DNA of 64,000 nucleotides from Streptomyces cylindrosporus (GCF_022698165.1 NZ_JALDAY010000001.1:1-64000); one strand, 5' to 3'; positions 17,465-27,017 are shown, counted from the first letter of the stretch. Translations and numbers: made by a program. Notes: generated by a model not told the origin, from the letters alone.

Positions 17465-18111
17465 AGCTGGCCGTGGGCCTCGGCGGCGACGGCCGGACCC
17501 GGCACCGCGGCCGGGCGCGCGGACCCGCCCGCCGTACGCCGGGGCCGGACTAGCAGCACCAGCCCGCCGAGCAGCCCGCCCGCGCTCGCGCCGACCAGTC
17601 CGGTCACCGCAGGGGAGGCCGATGATGGGTCGGCCGGCTTGGTGGCGCGGGCGAACTGCTGGAGCTCGACGTGGGTGTCGTCCTTGGTGTCGTTGGCGTG
17701 CCGGGTCAGCGCGCGGGAGACGGCGTTGGCCATGTCGGCGGCCAGGTCGGGGCGGGAGGAGGTGGCGGTGATCGCGACCATCGGGGCGTCCGGCGAGGTC
17801 GCCGTCCGCACGCTCGACTGCAGCGTCCGCACCGGCACGCCCGCCCACACCTGCGCGTCCCCGAGCACCGCGAGCTGCGTGGCGACCCGGCCGTAGGCCT
17901 GCGCGAAGCCGAGCGCGGACGCCGGGTCGGACTTCTCGGTCGGTACGGCGACGACGTAGCTGGTGGCCGTGTAGGTGGCCGGCTTCGCGAGGCCGTAGCC
18001 GCCGCCGAGCAGGCCGCCGGCGAGGACGCCGCCGGCGACCAGGGTCCAGGCGGGCAGGGCCCGGGCGCGGGCGAGGGCCGGGCGGCGTGGTGCGGTGGGG
18101 TTCTCGGTCAT
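17461..18111 (-). CDS. Wzz-like chain-length / polysaccharide co-polymerase protein
   Basis: The 216-residue protein has the two-helix topology of the Wzz family. A first transmembrane helix lies near residues 24-42, followed by an extracytoplasmic domain starting YTATSYVVAVPTE, and a second helix near 167-187 ends in a basic tail. No cytoplasmic tyrosine kinase domain is attached. It should govern polymer length or export. It overlaps genes on both sides (ATGA upstream, GTGA downstream), so it is tightly bound to the operon. Confidence 0.75.
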   Translation of the reverse strand: MTENPTAPRRPALARARALPAWTLVAGGVLAGGLLGGGYGLAKPATYTATSYVVAVPTEKSDPASALGFAQAYGRVATQLAVLGDAQVWAGVPVRTLQSSVRTATSPDAPMVAITATSSRPDLAADMANAVSRALTRHANDTKDDTHVELQQFARATKPADPSSASPAVTGLVGASAGGLLGGLVLLVRPRRTAGGSARPAAVPGPAVAAEAHGQL

Positions 18112-19265
18112 GAGGAACTGGCTCCCTGGAGAGAGGGGGACGGGGACGAGGAAGGGGACACCGCGGCCGTGTACACGCCCATGAGCTGGGTGGCGCTGCG
18201 GGTGATGCAGTAGTGGCGGGCCGCTTCGGGGGCGGTCCGCGGGCCCGGCTCACGGGCGCGGGACGCGGCGATGGCGGCGGCGAACTCGGCCGCCCCGCCG
18301 GTGACTTGGCGGGCGGAGCGGGCGGCGTGCGCGGGCAGGTCCTCGATCGCCGGACAGGAGGCGTAGAGCACGGGCAGTCCGGCGGCCAGCGCCTCGACGA
18401 TCGCCAGGCCGAAGGCCTCCTCGGGGGAGGGCGAGGCCAGCAGGTCCATCGCGGAGGCGAGGGAGGGCAGGTCGGGGCCGGGGGTGCCGTCCGGGACGTA
18501 GGGGCGCTCGCCCGTGAAGAGGACCCGGTCGGCGACGCCGGCCTCGTGGGCCGTGCGGCGCAGGACGTTCTCCTCGGGGCCGCCGCCGACCAGCAACAGC
18601 CAGTGGTCGTCCGGGAGTTGGGCGAGCGCCTGGATGAGGACGTCGAAGCGTTTGCCGGGCGTCAGGCGGCCGATGCCGCCGATCACGTACGCGCCCTCGG
18701 GGAGTCCGAGCCGGCGGCGGGTGGTGTGGCGGCGGACCGGGTCGAAGCCGAAGCGGGTCAGGTCGATGCCGTTCGGGACGACCTCGATCCGGGGTGCCGG
18801 CACGCCCCAGCGCCTCAGCCGGTCGGCGACCGTGGGGGAGACGGCGACGGTGGAGCGGCCCAGGCGCTCGCTGGCGAGATACAGGGAGCGCACCCCGCGC
18901 GACAGCCTGCGGCCCTCCATCTGGGAGTCGCCCAGGGAGTGTTCGGTGGCGACGATCGCGCGGACGCCCGCGAGGCGCGCGGCGAGGCGGCCGTAGACGC
19001 AGGCGCGGTAGAGGTGGGTGTGCACGAGGTCGTAGCCGCCGCTGCGGATGAGCCGGGTCAGCCGGGGCAGGGCGGCCAGGTCGCGGTTGCCGGCCATGCC
19101 GAGGTGGGTGACGCGCACCCCGTCGGCGACCAGGCCGTCGGCGACCGCGCCCGGGTTGGTGAGCGTCACGACGTCGCAGTCGACCGGCAAGTGCCGCAGA
19201 AGCAGCCGCAGTTGCTGCTCGGCGCCACCGACGCCGAGGCCGGTGATGACGTGCAGGGCGCGCAC
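18108..19265 (-). CDS. Glycosyltransferase family 4
   Basis: The 385-residue enzyme has the GT-B two-domain layout. The N-terminus ITGLGVGGAEQQLRLL is a donor-side glycine loop, and HTHLYRACVYGRLAA and VVPNGIDLTRF are typical of GT4. The C-terminal domain has IGRLTPGKRFDVL and the EX7E motif region SPEEAFGLAIVEALA. It transfers a nucleotide-activated sugar to the growing lipid-linked repeat unit at the inner membrane face. The start is GTG at 19265, one base after the deacetylase stop. Confidence 0.85.
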   Translation of the reverse strand: MRALHVITGLGVGGAEQQLRLLLRHLPVDCDVVTLTNPGAVADGLVADGVRVTHLGMAGNRDLAALPRLTRLIRSGGYDLVHTHLYRACVYGRLAARLAGVRAIVATEHSLGDSQMEGRRLSRGVRSLYLASERLGRSTVAVSPTVADRLRRWGVPAPRIEVVPNGIDLTRFGFDPVRRHTTRRRLGLPEGAYVIGGIGRLTPGKRFDVLIQALAQLPDDHWLLLVGGGPEENVLRRTAHEAGVADRVLFTGERPYVPDGTPGPDLPSLASAMDLLASPSPEEAFGLAIVEALAAGLPVLYASCPAIEDLPAHAARSARQVTGGAAEFAAAIAASRAREPGPRTAPEAARHYCITRSATQLMGVYTAAVSPSSSPSPSLQGASSS

Positions 19266-19266
19266 C

Positions 19267-20019
19267 TCAGATCCCCTCGACGGGGCGGCGGCGCAGGCGG
19301 TGCAGCCGGTGCTTGAGGAAGAGGCGTACGGCGTGGTCGTTCTGCCCGATGTGCACGCGGGGCAGGGCGTACGGGCCGCCCAGCGGGCCGGGGTCGATGG
19401 CGCAGGCGTACGTGTAGCCGGCGTCCCGGACGACGTCCACGGCCCGCCGGTCGATCGTGCCGTACGGGTAGCAGAACCCGGCGACCTGACCTCCCGTCAA
19501 CTCCTCCAGCAGGGCCCGGCTTTCGTAGACCTCGGCCTCCAGCGTGGCGTCGTCCGCCTTGGTGAGGTCGACGTGGGTGAGGCCGTGCGAGCCGATCTCG
19601 ATGCCCTCGGCGGCCGCGTGCCGGATGCCGTCGGCGGTCAGCAGCGGCTTGCGCGGGCCCAGCGGGTCCCAGGCGTTGCTGCCGCCGAGGCGGCCGGGCA
19701 GCACGAAGAGGGTGGCGGAGTGGCCGTGACGCCCCAGCAGCGGCAGGGCGTTGTCGACGAAGTCGGTGTACCCGTCGTCGAAGGTGAGCGCGACCAGGTC
19801 CCGCCCCTGCCCGCGGGCACGGGCGGCGAGCAGCTCGGCCATCGACACCCCCCGCAGCCCGCGCCGGCGCAGCCAGCGCAGCTGCTTCTCCAGCCGCTCG
19901 GGGGTGACCGTGATGCGGTACGGGTCGTCGGAGCAGTCCCCCACGGAGTGGTACATCGCCACCCACGGGACGGGGCCCGGGGCGAGACGTCTTCCGGTGT
20001 CTACGGAGTCAACGGCCAT
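19267..20019 (-). CDS. Polysaccharide deacetylase (NodB homology)
   Basis: The 250-residue protein carries the NodB signature TFDDGY (D81, D82) and the second metal motif HGLTH (H145, H149). The catalytic-loop segment FCYPYG follows. Such enzymes remove N- or O-acetyl groups from polysaccharides using a divalent metal. No signal peptide is visible, so it may act on cytoplasmic lipid-linked intermediates. The ATG at 20019 overlaps the flippase gene by 11 bp. Together with the GNAT gene, the operon can therefore both add and remove acyl groups. Confidence 0.85.
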   Translation of the reverse strand: MAVDSVDTGRRLAPGPVPWVAMYHSVGDCSDDPYRITVTPERLEKQLRWLRRRGLRGVSMAELLAARARGQGRDLVALTFDDGYTDFVDNALPLLGRHGHSATLFVLPGRLGGSNAWDPLGPRKPLLTADGIRHAAAEGIEIGSHGLTHVDLTKADDATLEAEVYESRALLEELTGGQVAGFCYPYGTIDRRAVDVVRDAGYTYACAIDPGPLGGPYALPRVHIGQNDHAVRLFLKHRLHRLRRRPVEGI

Positions 20020-21682
20020 GCGAGAGCCTTTGTGTGACGGTGCGTACGGAACGGAGTGCGGGTGCGAAGCCTTCGGCGCGCAGAGCCACGCCGAGCAGGA
20101 CGAAGACGGTGAGGACGGTGGCCGTACCGGCCGCGAGGGCGGGCAGCGGGGACTCGGTCCGCAGGGCGGTCCCGTGCGCGACGAACGCCCCGGCGACCGT
20201 CGCGACCACCGCGGCACGCACCGGCTTGGACAGCTCCGCCAGCACCCGGCGGGTGCGGATCGGGACGCTGTTCGGGCCCATGCCGGCCAGCAGCAGGGCG
20301 GCGGTGACGGTGATGCCGGTGGCGTTGGCGATCGCGATGCCGTCGACGCCCCAGGGGTGCACGGTCAGGGCGCCGATCCAGGAGGTCACGACGATGCCGG
20401 CGGCCATCGCGCCGACGGGGTACCAGGTCGGCCGGCCCGCCGAGAAGTACGACCGCACGAGCACGCCGACCAGGGTCTGGCCGAGCAGCCCGAGGGCGTA
20501 CACGCGCATGACGCCGGCCGTCGCCGCGGTGTCCTTCGGGGTGAACGCGCCCCGCTGGAAGAGGAGTTCGATGATCTGAGGGGCGCAGGCGATGACCGTC
20601 GCCGCGCCCAGCAGCACGACACAGGCGGCCAGCGCGAGGTCCCGCTCCACCCGGGTGCGGGCCGTCTCCGTGTCGCCCTCTGCCAGCGCGCGCGCCACCA
20701 CCGGGAAGGTGACGGTGCACAGCATCAGCGACAGGATCATCGGCATCTGGGCGACCTTCTGCGCGTAGTTCAGGTGCGAGATGGCGCCGGCCGGGAGGTG
20801 GGAGGCGAGGAACCGTTCGATGAGGACCTGGGACTGCCGGCAGAGCGCGAAGAGGAGGACGGTGGCGACGAGCGCGAAGTCCATGGGCCGCGACTCCCCG
20901 GCCTCGGGGCCGGACCCCGCCCCCTCGGTTGCCCGCCTGCGCAACTGCCGCCACAGCGACGGCAGTTGTACGGCGACCATCAGGCACCCGCCGACCGCGA
21001 CGCCGGCCGCCGCCGAGCGCACGCCCCAGCGGCCGCCGAGGACGAACATCCCCGTGATGATGCCGGTGTTGTAGGCGACGTAGATCGCGGCGGGGGCGAG
21101 GAAGCGGCGATGGGCGCGGAGCGCGGCGCTGCAGTAGCCAGCCAGGCCGAAGCTGAGGACGCAGGTCGCGGTCAGGCGGGTGCAGTCGACGGCGAGCGCG
21201 GGGTCGGGCAGACCCGGGGCGAGCACCTCGACCAGCTGCGGGGCGATGCCGACGAGGAGGGCGCCGACGGCGACGAAGGCCAGCGAGAGGCGCGGCAGGG
21301 TGGCGCCGACCAGGGCGCGGACGGGGTCCCCCGGGGCACCCTGCGCGCGCCGGGCGAGTGCCAGGCTGAACGCCGGGATCAGCGCGAAGGCCAGCCCGTC
21401 CTCGATGAGCAGCGTGGCCGCGAACTCGGGCACGGTCCAGGCGACCAGAAAGGCGTCGGTGTCGCTCCCGGCCCCGAACAGCCGGGCCAGCGCCTGATCC
21501 CGCACCAGCCCGAGCAGCGCCCCGGCGACGGACAGCACGGCGGTGACGAGCGCGGCCTTGGCGAGGAAGCGCCGGGAGACGGGGGCGTGTTCACCGGCGT
21601 CCTCGGTCTGTGCCCGCGCCAAAGGCACGGTCGCCGCACCTCCGGCATCGGCCTCGGTGGTCCGTGAGGGCGTCACCGTCAT
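20009..21682 (-). CDS. MurJ/Wzx-type lipid-linked oligosaccharide flippase
   Basis: The 557-residue membrane protein belongs to the MATE-like MVF/MurJ group: FLAKAALVTAVLSVAGALLG begins helix 1, GSDTDAFLVAW follows, and about 14 helices can be counted. FRGA-like LLFQRGAFTPKDT near the C-terminal half is typical for MurJ. A core murJ would normally stand near the chromosome origin, so this copy inside a glycosyltransferase operon more likely flips the exopolysaccharide repeat unit. The ATG overlaps the stop of the ligase/polymerase gene (ATGA). Confidence 0.85.
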   Translation of the reverse strand: MTVTPSRTTEADAGGAATVPLARAQTEDAGEHAPVSRRFLAKAALVTAVLSVAGALLGLVRDQALARLFGAGSDTDAFLVAWTVPEFAATLLIEDGLAFALIPAFSLALARRAQGAPGDPVRALVGATLPRLSLAFVAVGALLVGIAPQLVEVLAPGLPDPALAVDCTRLTATCVLSFGLAGYCSAALRAHRRFLAPAAIYVAYNTGIITGMFVLGGRWGVRSAAAGVAVGGCLMVAVQLPSLWRQLRRRATEGAGSGPEAGESRPMDFALVATVLLFALCRQSQVLIERFLASHLPAGAISHLNYAQKVAQMPMILSLMLCTVTFPVVARALAEGDTETARTRVERDLALAACVVLLGAATVIACAPQIIELLFQRGAFTPKDTAATAGVMRVYALGLLGQTLVGVLVRSYFSAGRPTWYPVGAMAAGIVVTSWIGALTVHPWGVDGIAIANATGITVTAALLLAGMGPNSVPIRTRRVLAELSKPVRAAVVATVAGAFVAHGTALRTESPLPALAAGTATVLTVFVLLGVALRAEGFAPALRSVRTVTQRLSHGR

Positions 21683-23034
21683 CGCGTCACGGCCTTCTCG
21701 GCGAGCTCCTGGACCGGAGCCGCCGACACCCGAGTCGTCGAACCGTCGCCGCCCCCGACCAGCGCCCACCACGCCACCACCCCGAACACCACCGCCGTCA
21801 GCACCGTCGACGGCCCGCCGATGTCGGCGTAGGCGAAGTCGATCAGCTGCCAGATCAGCAGTCCGCAGGCGACCAGCGCGCAGTCCAGGCCCGCGCCCGA
21901 GCCGCCCCGCGCCCGCCACAACCCCCGCAGCCCGCACACCAGCAGGGCCAGCCAGCTCCCCGCCAGCGCGAGCAGGCCGATCAAGCCCTGCTCGGCGAGG
22001 ACCAGGAGGTACATGTTGTGCGGGGACAGCAGCGGCTGCTTGCGGTATGCCGCGCCCGCGCCCTCCGTGTCGCTGCCGGAGGACAGGGCAAGGGAAGCGT
22101 GCCCGTCCCGGTAGTCCGGGAAGCCCTTCAAACCGACGCCGGTCAGCGGCTGTTCGCGCCACATGCCCACCGCCGCCGCCCACATCGTGTACCGGTCGGT
22201 CACCGACTGGTCAGGCGCGTCCGTGACCTGCGTGATGCTGTCGATCCGCTCCTGCAGCATCGCCGTACCGACCCCGAACCCCCCGACCAGCACCACCCCC
22301 GCCGCGACCGCGACCGCCGCCACCTTCAGCGCCCGCCGCAGCCCCGCGAGGACCAGCTGCACGGCACAGGTCGCGGCGGTGGCGATCCACGCCCCGCGGC
22401 TGAAGGAGAGGGCGAGGGGGAGGAGCAGGGCGAGCGCGCAGCAGGCGGCAACCGCGCGTTGCCGTACCGGAGTTCGGCCCAGTGCCAGCCCCAGCGCGCA
22501 CACCAGGCCGAAGGAGACGACCGTCGCCATGCCCATCACGTCCGTCGGCCCGAAGGTGCCGACCGCCCGGATCTCCTCGCCCTGGTACGAGGCACCGGTC
22601 CCGGTGACGTACTGGTGCACGCCGATCGCGCCCTGCCACAGGGCCAGGGCCACGAAGGACCAGGCCAGGAGGCGGAAGTCGGACCGGCCGCGGACCAGGA
22701 GGAGGACGGCCGCGGGGACCAGCACGAAGATCTGGAGGTAGCGGCCCATGCCGGTGATCCCCGCGCCCGGCGAGGACGCCCCCATCGCGGCGACCGCGAG
22801 CCCCAGCACCGGCAGGCCCAGGACGGCGGCAGCCGTACGGGACAGGGGGCGCCGGCGGTCCCGTACCAGACGGATCGCGCAGTACAGCACCACCAGTGCG
22901 GACACGGCGTCGGCGGGGCCCGCGCCGCTCTCCCCGGCGGGCGAGACCGGCAGGCCGAGCAGGACCAGCACGGCGAGCACCGGGAGGACCGGGGGCCACT
23001 CGCGCGGCCGGGGCAGGGACAGTGCCTGGCTCAT
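21679..23034 (-). CDS. O-antigen ligase/polymerase-like membrane protein
   Basis: The 451-residue protein has about ten to twelve helices and a large loop with ERIDSITQV, then PLTGVGLKGFPDYRDGHAS and SPHNMYLLVLAEQGLIGLLA. That last segment is the signature region of the WaaL/Wzy family. It should polymerise or ligate the lipid-linked repeat units on the outer face of the membrane. It sits between the priming transferase and the flippase, as expected for a Wzx/Wzy-type pathway. Confidence 0.8.
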   Translation of the reverse strand: MSQALSLPRPREWPPVLPVLAVLVLLGLPVSPAGESGAGPADAVSALVVLYCAIRLVRDRRRPLSRTAAAVLGLPVLGLAVAAMGASSPGAGITGMGRYLQIFVLVPAAVLLLVRGRSDFRLLAWSFVALALWQGAIGVHQYVTGTGASYQGEEIRAVGTFGPTDVMGMATVVSFGLVCALGLALGRTPVRQRAVAACCALALLLPLALSFSRGAWIATAATCAVQLVLAGLRRALKVAAVAVAAGVVLVGGFGVGTAMLQERIDSITQVTDAPDQSVTDRYTMWAAAVGMWREQPLTGVGLKGFPDYRDGHASLALSSGSDTEGAGAAYRKQPLLSPHNMYLLVLAEQGLIGLLALAGSWLALLVCGLRGLWRARGGSGAGLDCALVACGLLIWQLIDFAYADIGGPSTVLTAVVFGVVAWWALVGGGDGSTTRVSAAPVQELAEKAVTR

Positions 23035-23040
23035 CGGCGG

Positions 23041-24468
23041 TCAGCTCCCCGTCGGACGCACGAGCGCGGCCGCGGTGCGCAGCAGGATGCAGATGTCCTG
23101 CCACAGCGACCAGTTGTCGATGTAGGCGTTGTCGAAGCGGGCCCGGTCCTCGATCGAGGTGTCGCCGCGCAGTCCGTGGATCTGGGCGAGCCCGGTGATG
23201 CCGGTCTGCATGCGGTGGCGGGCCGCGTAACCCGGGTGGGTCTGGCTGAACTTGCCGACGAAGTAAGGGCGTTCGGGCCGCGGGCCGACCAGGCTCATGT
23301 CGCCCCAGAAGACGTTCCACAGCTGGAGCAGCTCGTCGAGGGAGGTGCGGCGCAGGAAGCGGCAGAACCAGGACATGCGGTGCTCGTCGGCGACGCTCCA
23401 GCGGGTCGCCGACTCGTGCTCGTCGACCGGGCGGTGGGTGCGGAACTTCAGCAGCGTGAAGGGGCGCCCGTTCTTGCCGATGCGCTCCTGCCGGAAGACC
23501 ACGCCGGGCCCGTCGGTGACCCGCAGCCACACCGCGCACACCAGCAGCACCGGGCTGACCAGCAGCAGCAGGGTGCCGGAGACGGTCACGTCCAGCAGCC
23601 GCTTGCCGAGGCTGCCGCGCCGGCGCCCGTACCCCATGTCGAGCCGCCGGCAGGCGAACCCGGCGAGCTGCTCGGGGGACGCGTACGAGGGAGAGTCCGC
23701 GTCGACCTCCCACACCGCGCATCCCGACTCGGCGAGCGCGCGCAGGAGCGGCCCCTGCTGGGTCCGTACCGACGGATGCACGGCCAGCACGTCCCGGACG
23801 CCGTTCTGGATGAGCGCCCGCTGCACCTCCTGACCGGTCGTCAGCACCGGGAGCCCGTCGGTGCCGTCGGGGTGTGCGGCCACGATGCCGACCGGGAGCA
23901 CTCCGCAGCGTGGGTGGCGCAGGACGGCGGCCGCGACGCGCTGGGCGGTCGCGGCCGGGCCGACGACCAGGGCGGTGCGGGGGCGGTCGAGCAGGGCGAC
24001 GCGGCGGCGCCAGTGCACCAGGCCGCGGCCCGCGCAGCCCGCCGCCGACTGGAGCAGGAAGCCCCCGACCAGCGTGCGGGCGGACAGCGCGTGGTGGGGG
24101 GCGTACGCGGCGACCAGCGCCGCCAGGGCCAGCCAGGCGACCGCGATCCGGCCGCAGACGGCGGGGAGTTCGTCGAGGACGCCGGGGGCGGGACGTGGCT
24201 GGTGCGGGCGCAGCAGCATCGTCGCGGCGACCAGGAGGGCCAGCAGCAGCGGGCGGTGCTCGGCGCCCGCGAAGGCGACGGCGCCGAGCAGCGCGGCGAC
24301 GAGGTCGGCGGCGAGCAGCGGCACCGGGGAGGCGGGCCGGGCCGGCGGGCGGCGCGCGGGGAACCGGAAACCGGCGGCGGTGCCGCGCGCGGGCATGACC
24401 GAGACGGACGAGGATCCGGGATCCCGTGGCTGCCCACCGGGCGAGGGGACCGTACTTTCCGCAGTCAC
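23041..24468 (-). CDS. Polyprenyl-phosphate sugar-1-phosphate transferase (priming enzyme)
   Basis: The 475-residue protein has an N-terminal membrane region of about four helices, a Rossmann-like middle (ALVVGPAATAQRVAAA) and a C-terminal bacterial sugar transferase domain. That domain begins with a helix after KRLLDVTVSG and has FRQERIGKNGRPFTLLKFRT, RRTSLDELLQLWNV, MSLVGPRPE and QTGITGLAQIHG. It should start the repeat unit by moving a sugar phosphate to undecaprenyl phosphate. The GTG at 24468 overlaps the upstream GT4 stop (GTGA). Confidence 0.9.
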   Translation of the reverse strand: MTAESTVPSPGGQPRDPGSSSVSVMPARGTAAGFRFPARRPPARPASPVPLLAADLVAALLGAVAFAGAEHRPLLLALLVAATMLLRPHQPRPAPGVLDELPAVCGRIAVAWLALAALVAAYAPHHALSARTLVGGFLLQSAAGCAGRGLVHWRRRVALLDRPRTALVVGPAATAQRVAAAVLRHPRCGVLPVGIVAAHPDGTDGLPVLTTGQEVQRALIQNGVRDVLAVHPSVRTQQGPLLRALAESGCAVWEVDADSPSYASPEQLAGFACRRLDMGYGRRRGSLGKRLLDVTVSGTLLLLVSPVLLVCAVWLRVTDGPGVVFRQERIGKNGRPFTLLKFRTHRPVDEHESATRWSVADEHRMSWFCRFLRRTSLDELLQLWNVFWGDMSLVGPRPERPYFVGKFSQTHPGYAARHRMQTGITGLAQIHGLRGDTSIEDRARFDNAYIDNWSLWQDICILLRTAAALVRPTGS

Positions 24469-25640
24469 GAGTGGATGGACTCCCTGCACTCGGAGGGCAC
24501 GGCGGGCGTCGCGGACGGGGCAGCGAGCAGATCGCGGTAGACACCCGCCACCGCCTCGGCCGCGTTGCGCACGTCGTGCGTGGACAGGACGTAACGGCGC
24601 CCCAGATGGCCGAGCGACTCGCGCAGCAGCGGATCGAGCAGCAGCCCGGCGACGGCGGAGGCGAGCGCGACGGGGTCGTCCGGGGGGACCAGGCAGCGGG
24701 GCGCGACCTCCGGCGGCAGGCTCTCCCGCGCCCCGTCCACGTCCGTCACCACCACCGGGCGCCCGCAGGCCATCGCCTCCAGGGGGGCCAGGGCCATGCC
24801 CTCCCAGCGGGAGGGGAGGACCACCAGGTCGGCGGCCTGGTACCAGGGGGCCGCGTCGGGTACCGAGCCGGCGAACACCACCGACTCCGGGGCGCGGGAA
24901 CGCAGTTCGGGCAGGTCGGGGCCGTCGCCGACGAGCACCAGACGGGCGCGGGGAACACGGTCGTGCACGGCGTACCAGGCGTCCAGCAGGACGTCCTGCC
25001 CCTTCTGCCGGCACAGCCGCCCCACGCACACCACGAGCGGCGCCGCCGGATCGACGTCGGGCAGGAGCGTCGCCCGTACGGTGTCCACGGCGGCGGGGTG
25101 GAAGCGCCCGGGGTCGATGCCGTTCGGCACCACCGCCCACCGCCCGGCGATCCCGGCGCGCATGCCGGTCGCGCGCTCCGCCTCGCTCACGCACACCACC
25201 CGGGAGGCCCAACGCGCCCCCCAGCGCTCCCACTTCAGCGCCATGGCCGCCATGCCCCCGTCGACCGCCTCGAACGACCAGGCGTGCGGCTGGAACACCG
25301 TGGGGATCCGGCCGCGCACCGCGAGCCGCCCGGCGAGCCCGGCCTTGGCGCTGTGCGCGTGCACCAGATCGGGCCGCACCTCGTCGACCAGACGGGTGAG
25401 CCGGAGTACCTCTCGAACGAGTGTCGGGCCCGGCGAACGGGTCGCCCGCCAGTGCCGTACGTCGGCGCCCAGCGACCGCAGTCCGGCCGCGAGCCGGCTC
25501 TCCGGGCAGGCCACCGTGACATGCAGGCCGGCCGCGAGCTGGGCCCGCGCCAGGTCCGTCACGACACGGGCGACCCCGCCGTCCACCGGCTGGGTGACGT
25601 GCAGGACCCGGGGCCGGGGGCCGGGTGGTGACTGGTGCAT
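24465..25640 (-). CDS. Glycosyltransferase family 4 (first gene of the operon)
   Basis: The 391-residue GT-B enzyme begins VLHVTQPVDGGVARVV, carries HAHSAKAGLAGR and VVPNGIDPGRFHP, and its C-terminal EX7E region reads SRWEGMALAPLEAMACGRPV. It is the first gene of the eight-gene minus-strand operon that runs to 16379 with overlaps or gaps of at most 6 bp. The promoter should lie in the 54-bp gap before it or upstream of the secreted-protein gene at 26786. Confidence 0.85.
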   Translation of the reverse strand: MHQSPPGPRPRVLHVTQPVDGGVARVVTDLARAQLAAGLHVTVACPESRLAAGLRSLGADVRHWRATRSPGPTLVREVLRLTRLVDEVRPDLVHAHSAKAGLAGRLAVRGRIPTVFQPHAWSFEAVDGGMAAMALKWERWGARWASRVVCVSEAERATGMRAGIAGRWAVVPNGIDPGRFHPAAVDTVRATLLPDVDPAAPLVVCVGRLCRQKGQDVLLDAWYAVHDRVPRARLVLVGDGPDLPELRSRAPESVVFAGSVPDAAPWYQAADLVVLPSRWEGMALAPLEAMACGRPVVVTDVDGARESLPPEVAPRCLVPPDDPVALASAVAGLLLDPLLRESLGHLGRRYVLSTHDVRNAAEAVAGVYRDLLAAPSATPAVPSECRESIHS

Positions 25641-25694
25641 TGCGCGGTTTCCTCGCTCACGGGTGACGCTCGGGACGGCCGGCGGGAACGCGCC

Positions 25695-26786
25695 TCACTG
25701 CTGTGCGTCGACGGCGATGAAGAGCGCCCCGGCCCACGCCGCGTCCCGCTGGGAAACGAGCCGGACGGCCAGCTGGTCACCACCGCGTCCCAGAGCCCCG
25801 CCCAGATCGAACACATCGGAGTCGTAGCCGAGCGTGTTCGAGTACGACGGTTCACGGCGCGCCGGAGTCGCGCCGGGCTCGGTGATCGTGGAGTTCAGCA
25901 CGTCGGCGCGGGGGTTGGCGGCGTCGGTCAGCGCGGTCGCGGCCCGGCCGCCGGCCGACACGGTGAGCGAGTCGCCGCCGCGGCCGCGGTCGCCGTCGTA
26001 GGCCACCAGGCCCACCCGGCCGCCGCCGCCCTTGGGGACGCGCACTCCGCGCAGCCGCAGTTCCCGGCCGGACTTCAGGGTGTCGAAGCCGTCCCAGAGG
26101 GCCAGCCGGCGCAGGGGCTCGGCGGGGTTCTCGTACGCCACCACCAGCGTCCAGCCGCCCCACGCCCCGGCCTCGGACCGGCCCATCGCCACATTGACCT
26201 GGGCCACCGTGTACAGGCCCGAACGGCTCTGCCGGACCAGTTCGGTGACGTCCGCCGAGGCCTGGAAGGCGTCCATGCCCTGTGCCACCCGGTGGCCGAC
26301 CGGCGAGTCCGCGAGCACCTCCTTGTACTCGCCGCCGGGCTCCGCGATCAGCACCCGCCCGTCGTCCTTCGGCGGCTTCTGCTCGCCCACCCGCAGGTTC
26401 CCGCCCCAGTACAGGCGCGCGTACGTCACCTGCGCGCCCTCGGGGAGCCGGAGTTCGGCGCGGGAGGAGTTGTAGGTGTTGGGGTCGCGGTCGACGTCGA
26501 CGTAGAACATGTCGAAGTCGCCATTGGCCGCGGACGCGCCCTCGCGGGCGGAGAGGCAGGAGGGTGCGGCCGTCCGGGTGGCGGTCGTACGGCAGCTGAT
26601 GGCCGAGTTGGCCGCGCGGACGATCCCGCCGTGCTGCAACGCGTGATAGCGCTCGGCGAACGGCAGGCGCTCCGCCTCGGGGGAGGGGGCGGCCGGGGCG
26701 GCCGCACAGACCGGAGCGCACAGCACTCCCAGGGCCAGCACGCCCGCCGTCGCACCGCGCAACAGCGGACCCAGGGAAATGCGCAT
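25695..26786 (-). CDS. Secreted beta-rich surface protein of unknown function
   Basis: The 363-residue protein has a signal peptide ending VCAAA. The mature part resembles the N-terminal module of actinobacterial surface proteins that carry DUF11-type repeats: NGDFDMFYVDVDRDPNTYNS, then LPEGAQVTYARLYWGGN and LVVAYENP. No repeats, anchor motif or catalytic residues are visible, so it may be the module alone. It lies directly upstream of, and on the same strand as, the polysaccharide operon (54 bp gap) and divergent from chpF. It could bind the polymer or the chaplin layer; that is inference. Confidence 0.7.
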   Translation of the reverse strand: MRISLGPLLRGATAGVLALGVLCAPVCAAAPAAPSPEAERLPFAERYHALQHGGIVRAANSAISCRTTATRTAAPSCLSAREGASAANGDFDMFYVDVDRDPNTYNSSRAELRLPEGAQVTYARLYWGGNLRVGEQKPPKDDGRVLIAEPGGEYKEVLADSPVGHRVAQGMDAFQASADVTELVRQSRSGLYTVAQVNVAMGRSEAGAWGGWTLVVAYENPAEPLRRLALWDGFDTLKSGRELRLRGVRVPKGGGGRVGLVAYDGDRGRGGDSLTVSAGGRAATALTDAANPRADVLNSTITEPGATPARREPSYSNTLGYDSDVFDLGGALGRGGDQLAVRLVSQRDAAWAGALFIAVDAQQ

Positions 26787-26975
26787 GACCGGCCTTGCCC
26801 TTTCGGAGGTAATCCATGAATGCGATTGGCTGGCTATAGGGGTGGGTCGGGAGGTGCGCAACTCTAGCCGCTATCCGTATTAATCAGTGGAAATCGGGCA
26901 AGTGTGTCGGAATGGTGAAGCTCGGCATGTCGCGGGATCACTCCATTGGCGGCACAACCCGCGGGGGCGTCACGC

Positions 26976-27017
26976 GTTGACACAGCGCCGGGCGTCCGCC
27001 CGGATGTTTGTGTCAAC
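26976..27017 (+). promoter_or_regulatory. Hairpin in the chpF leader next to the ribosome site
   Basis: GTTGACACA (26976-26984) pairs exactly with TGTGTCAAC (27009-27017). Inside lies a second perfect stem CCGGGC/GCCCGG (26988-26993/26998-27003). The structure ends four bases before the CAAGGAG ribosome site of chpF. It may be an mRNA hairpin or a wide-spaced operator. Confidence 0.6.

Noticed and set aside
16379..26786. Teichoic acid or antibiotic glycosylation cluster as identity of the polysaccharide operon
   Set aside because: No Tag/Tar, nucleotide-deoxysugar or polyketide/NRPS genes are present; the Wzx/Wzy/Wzz-like set fits an exopolysaccharide better.
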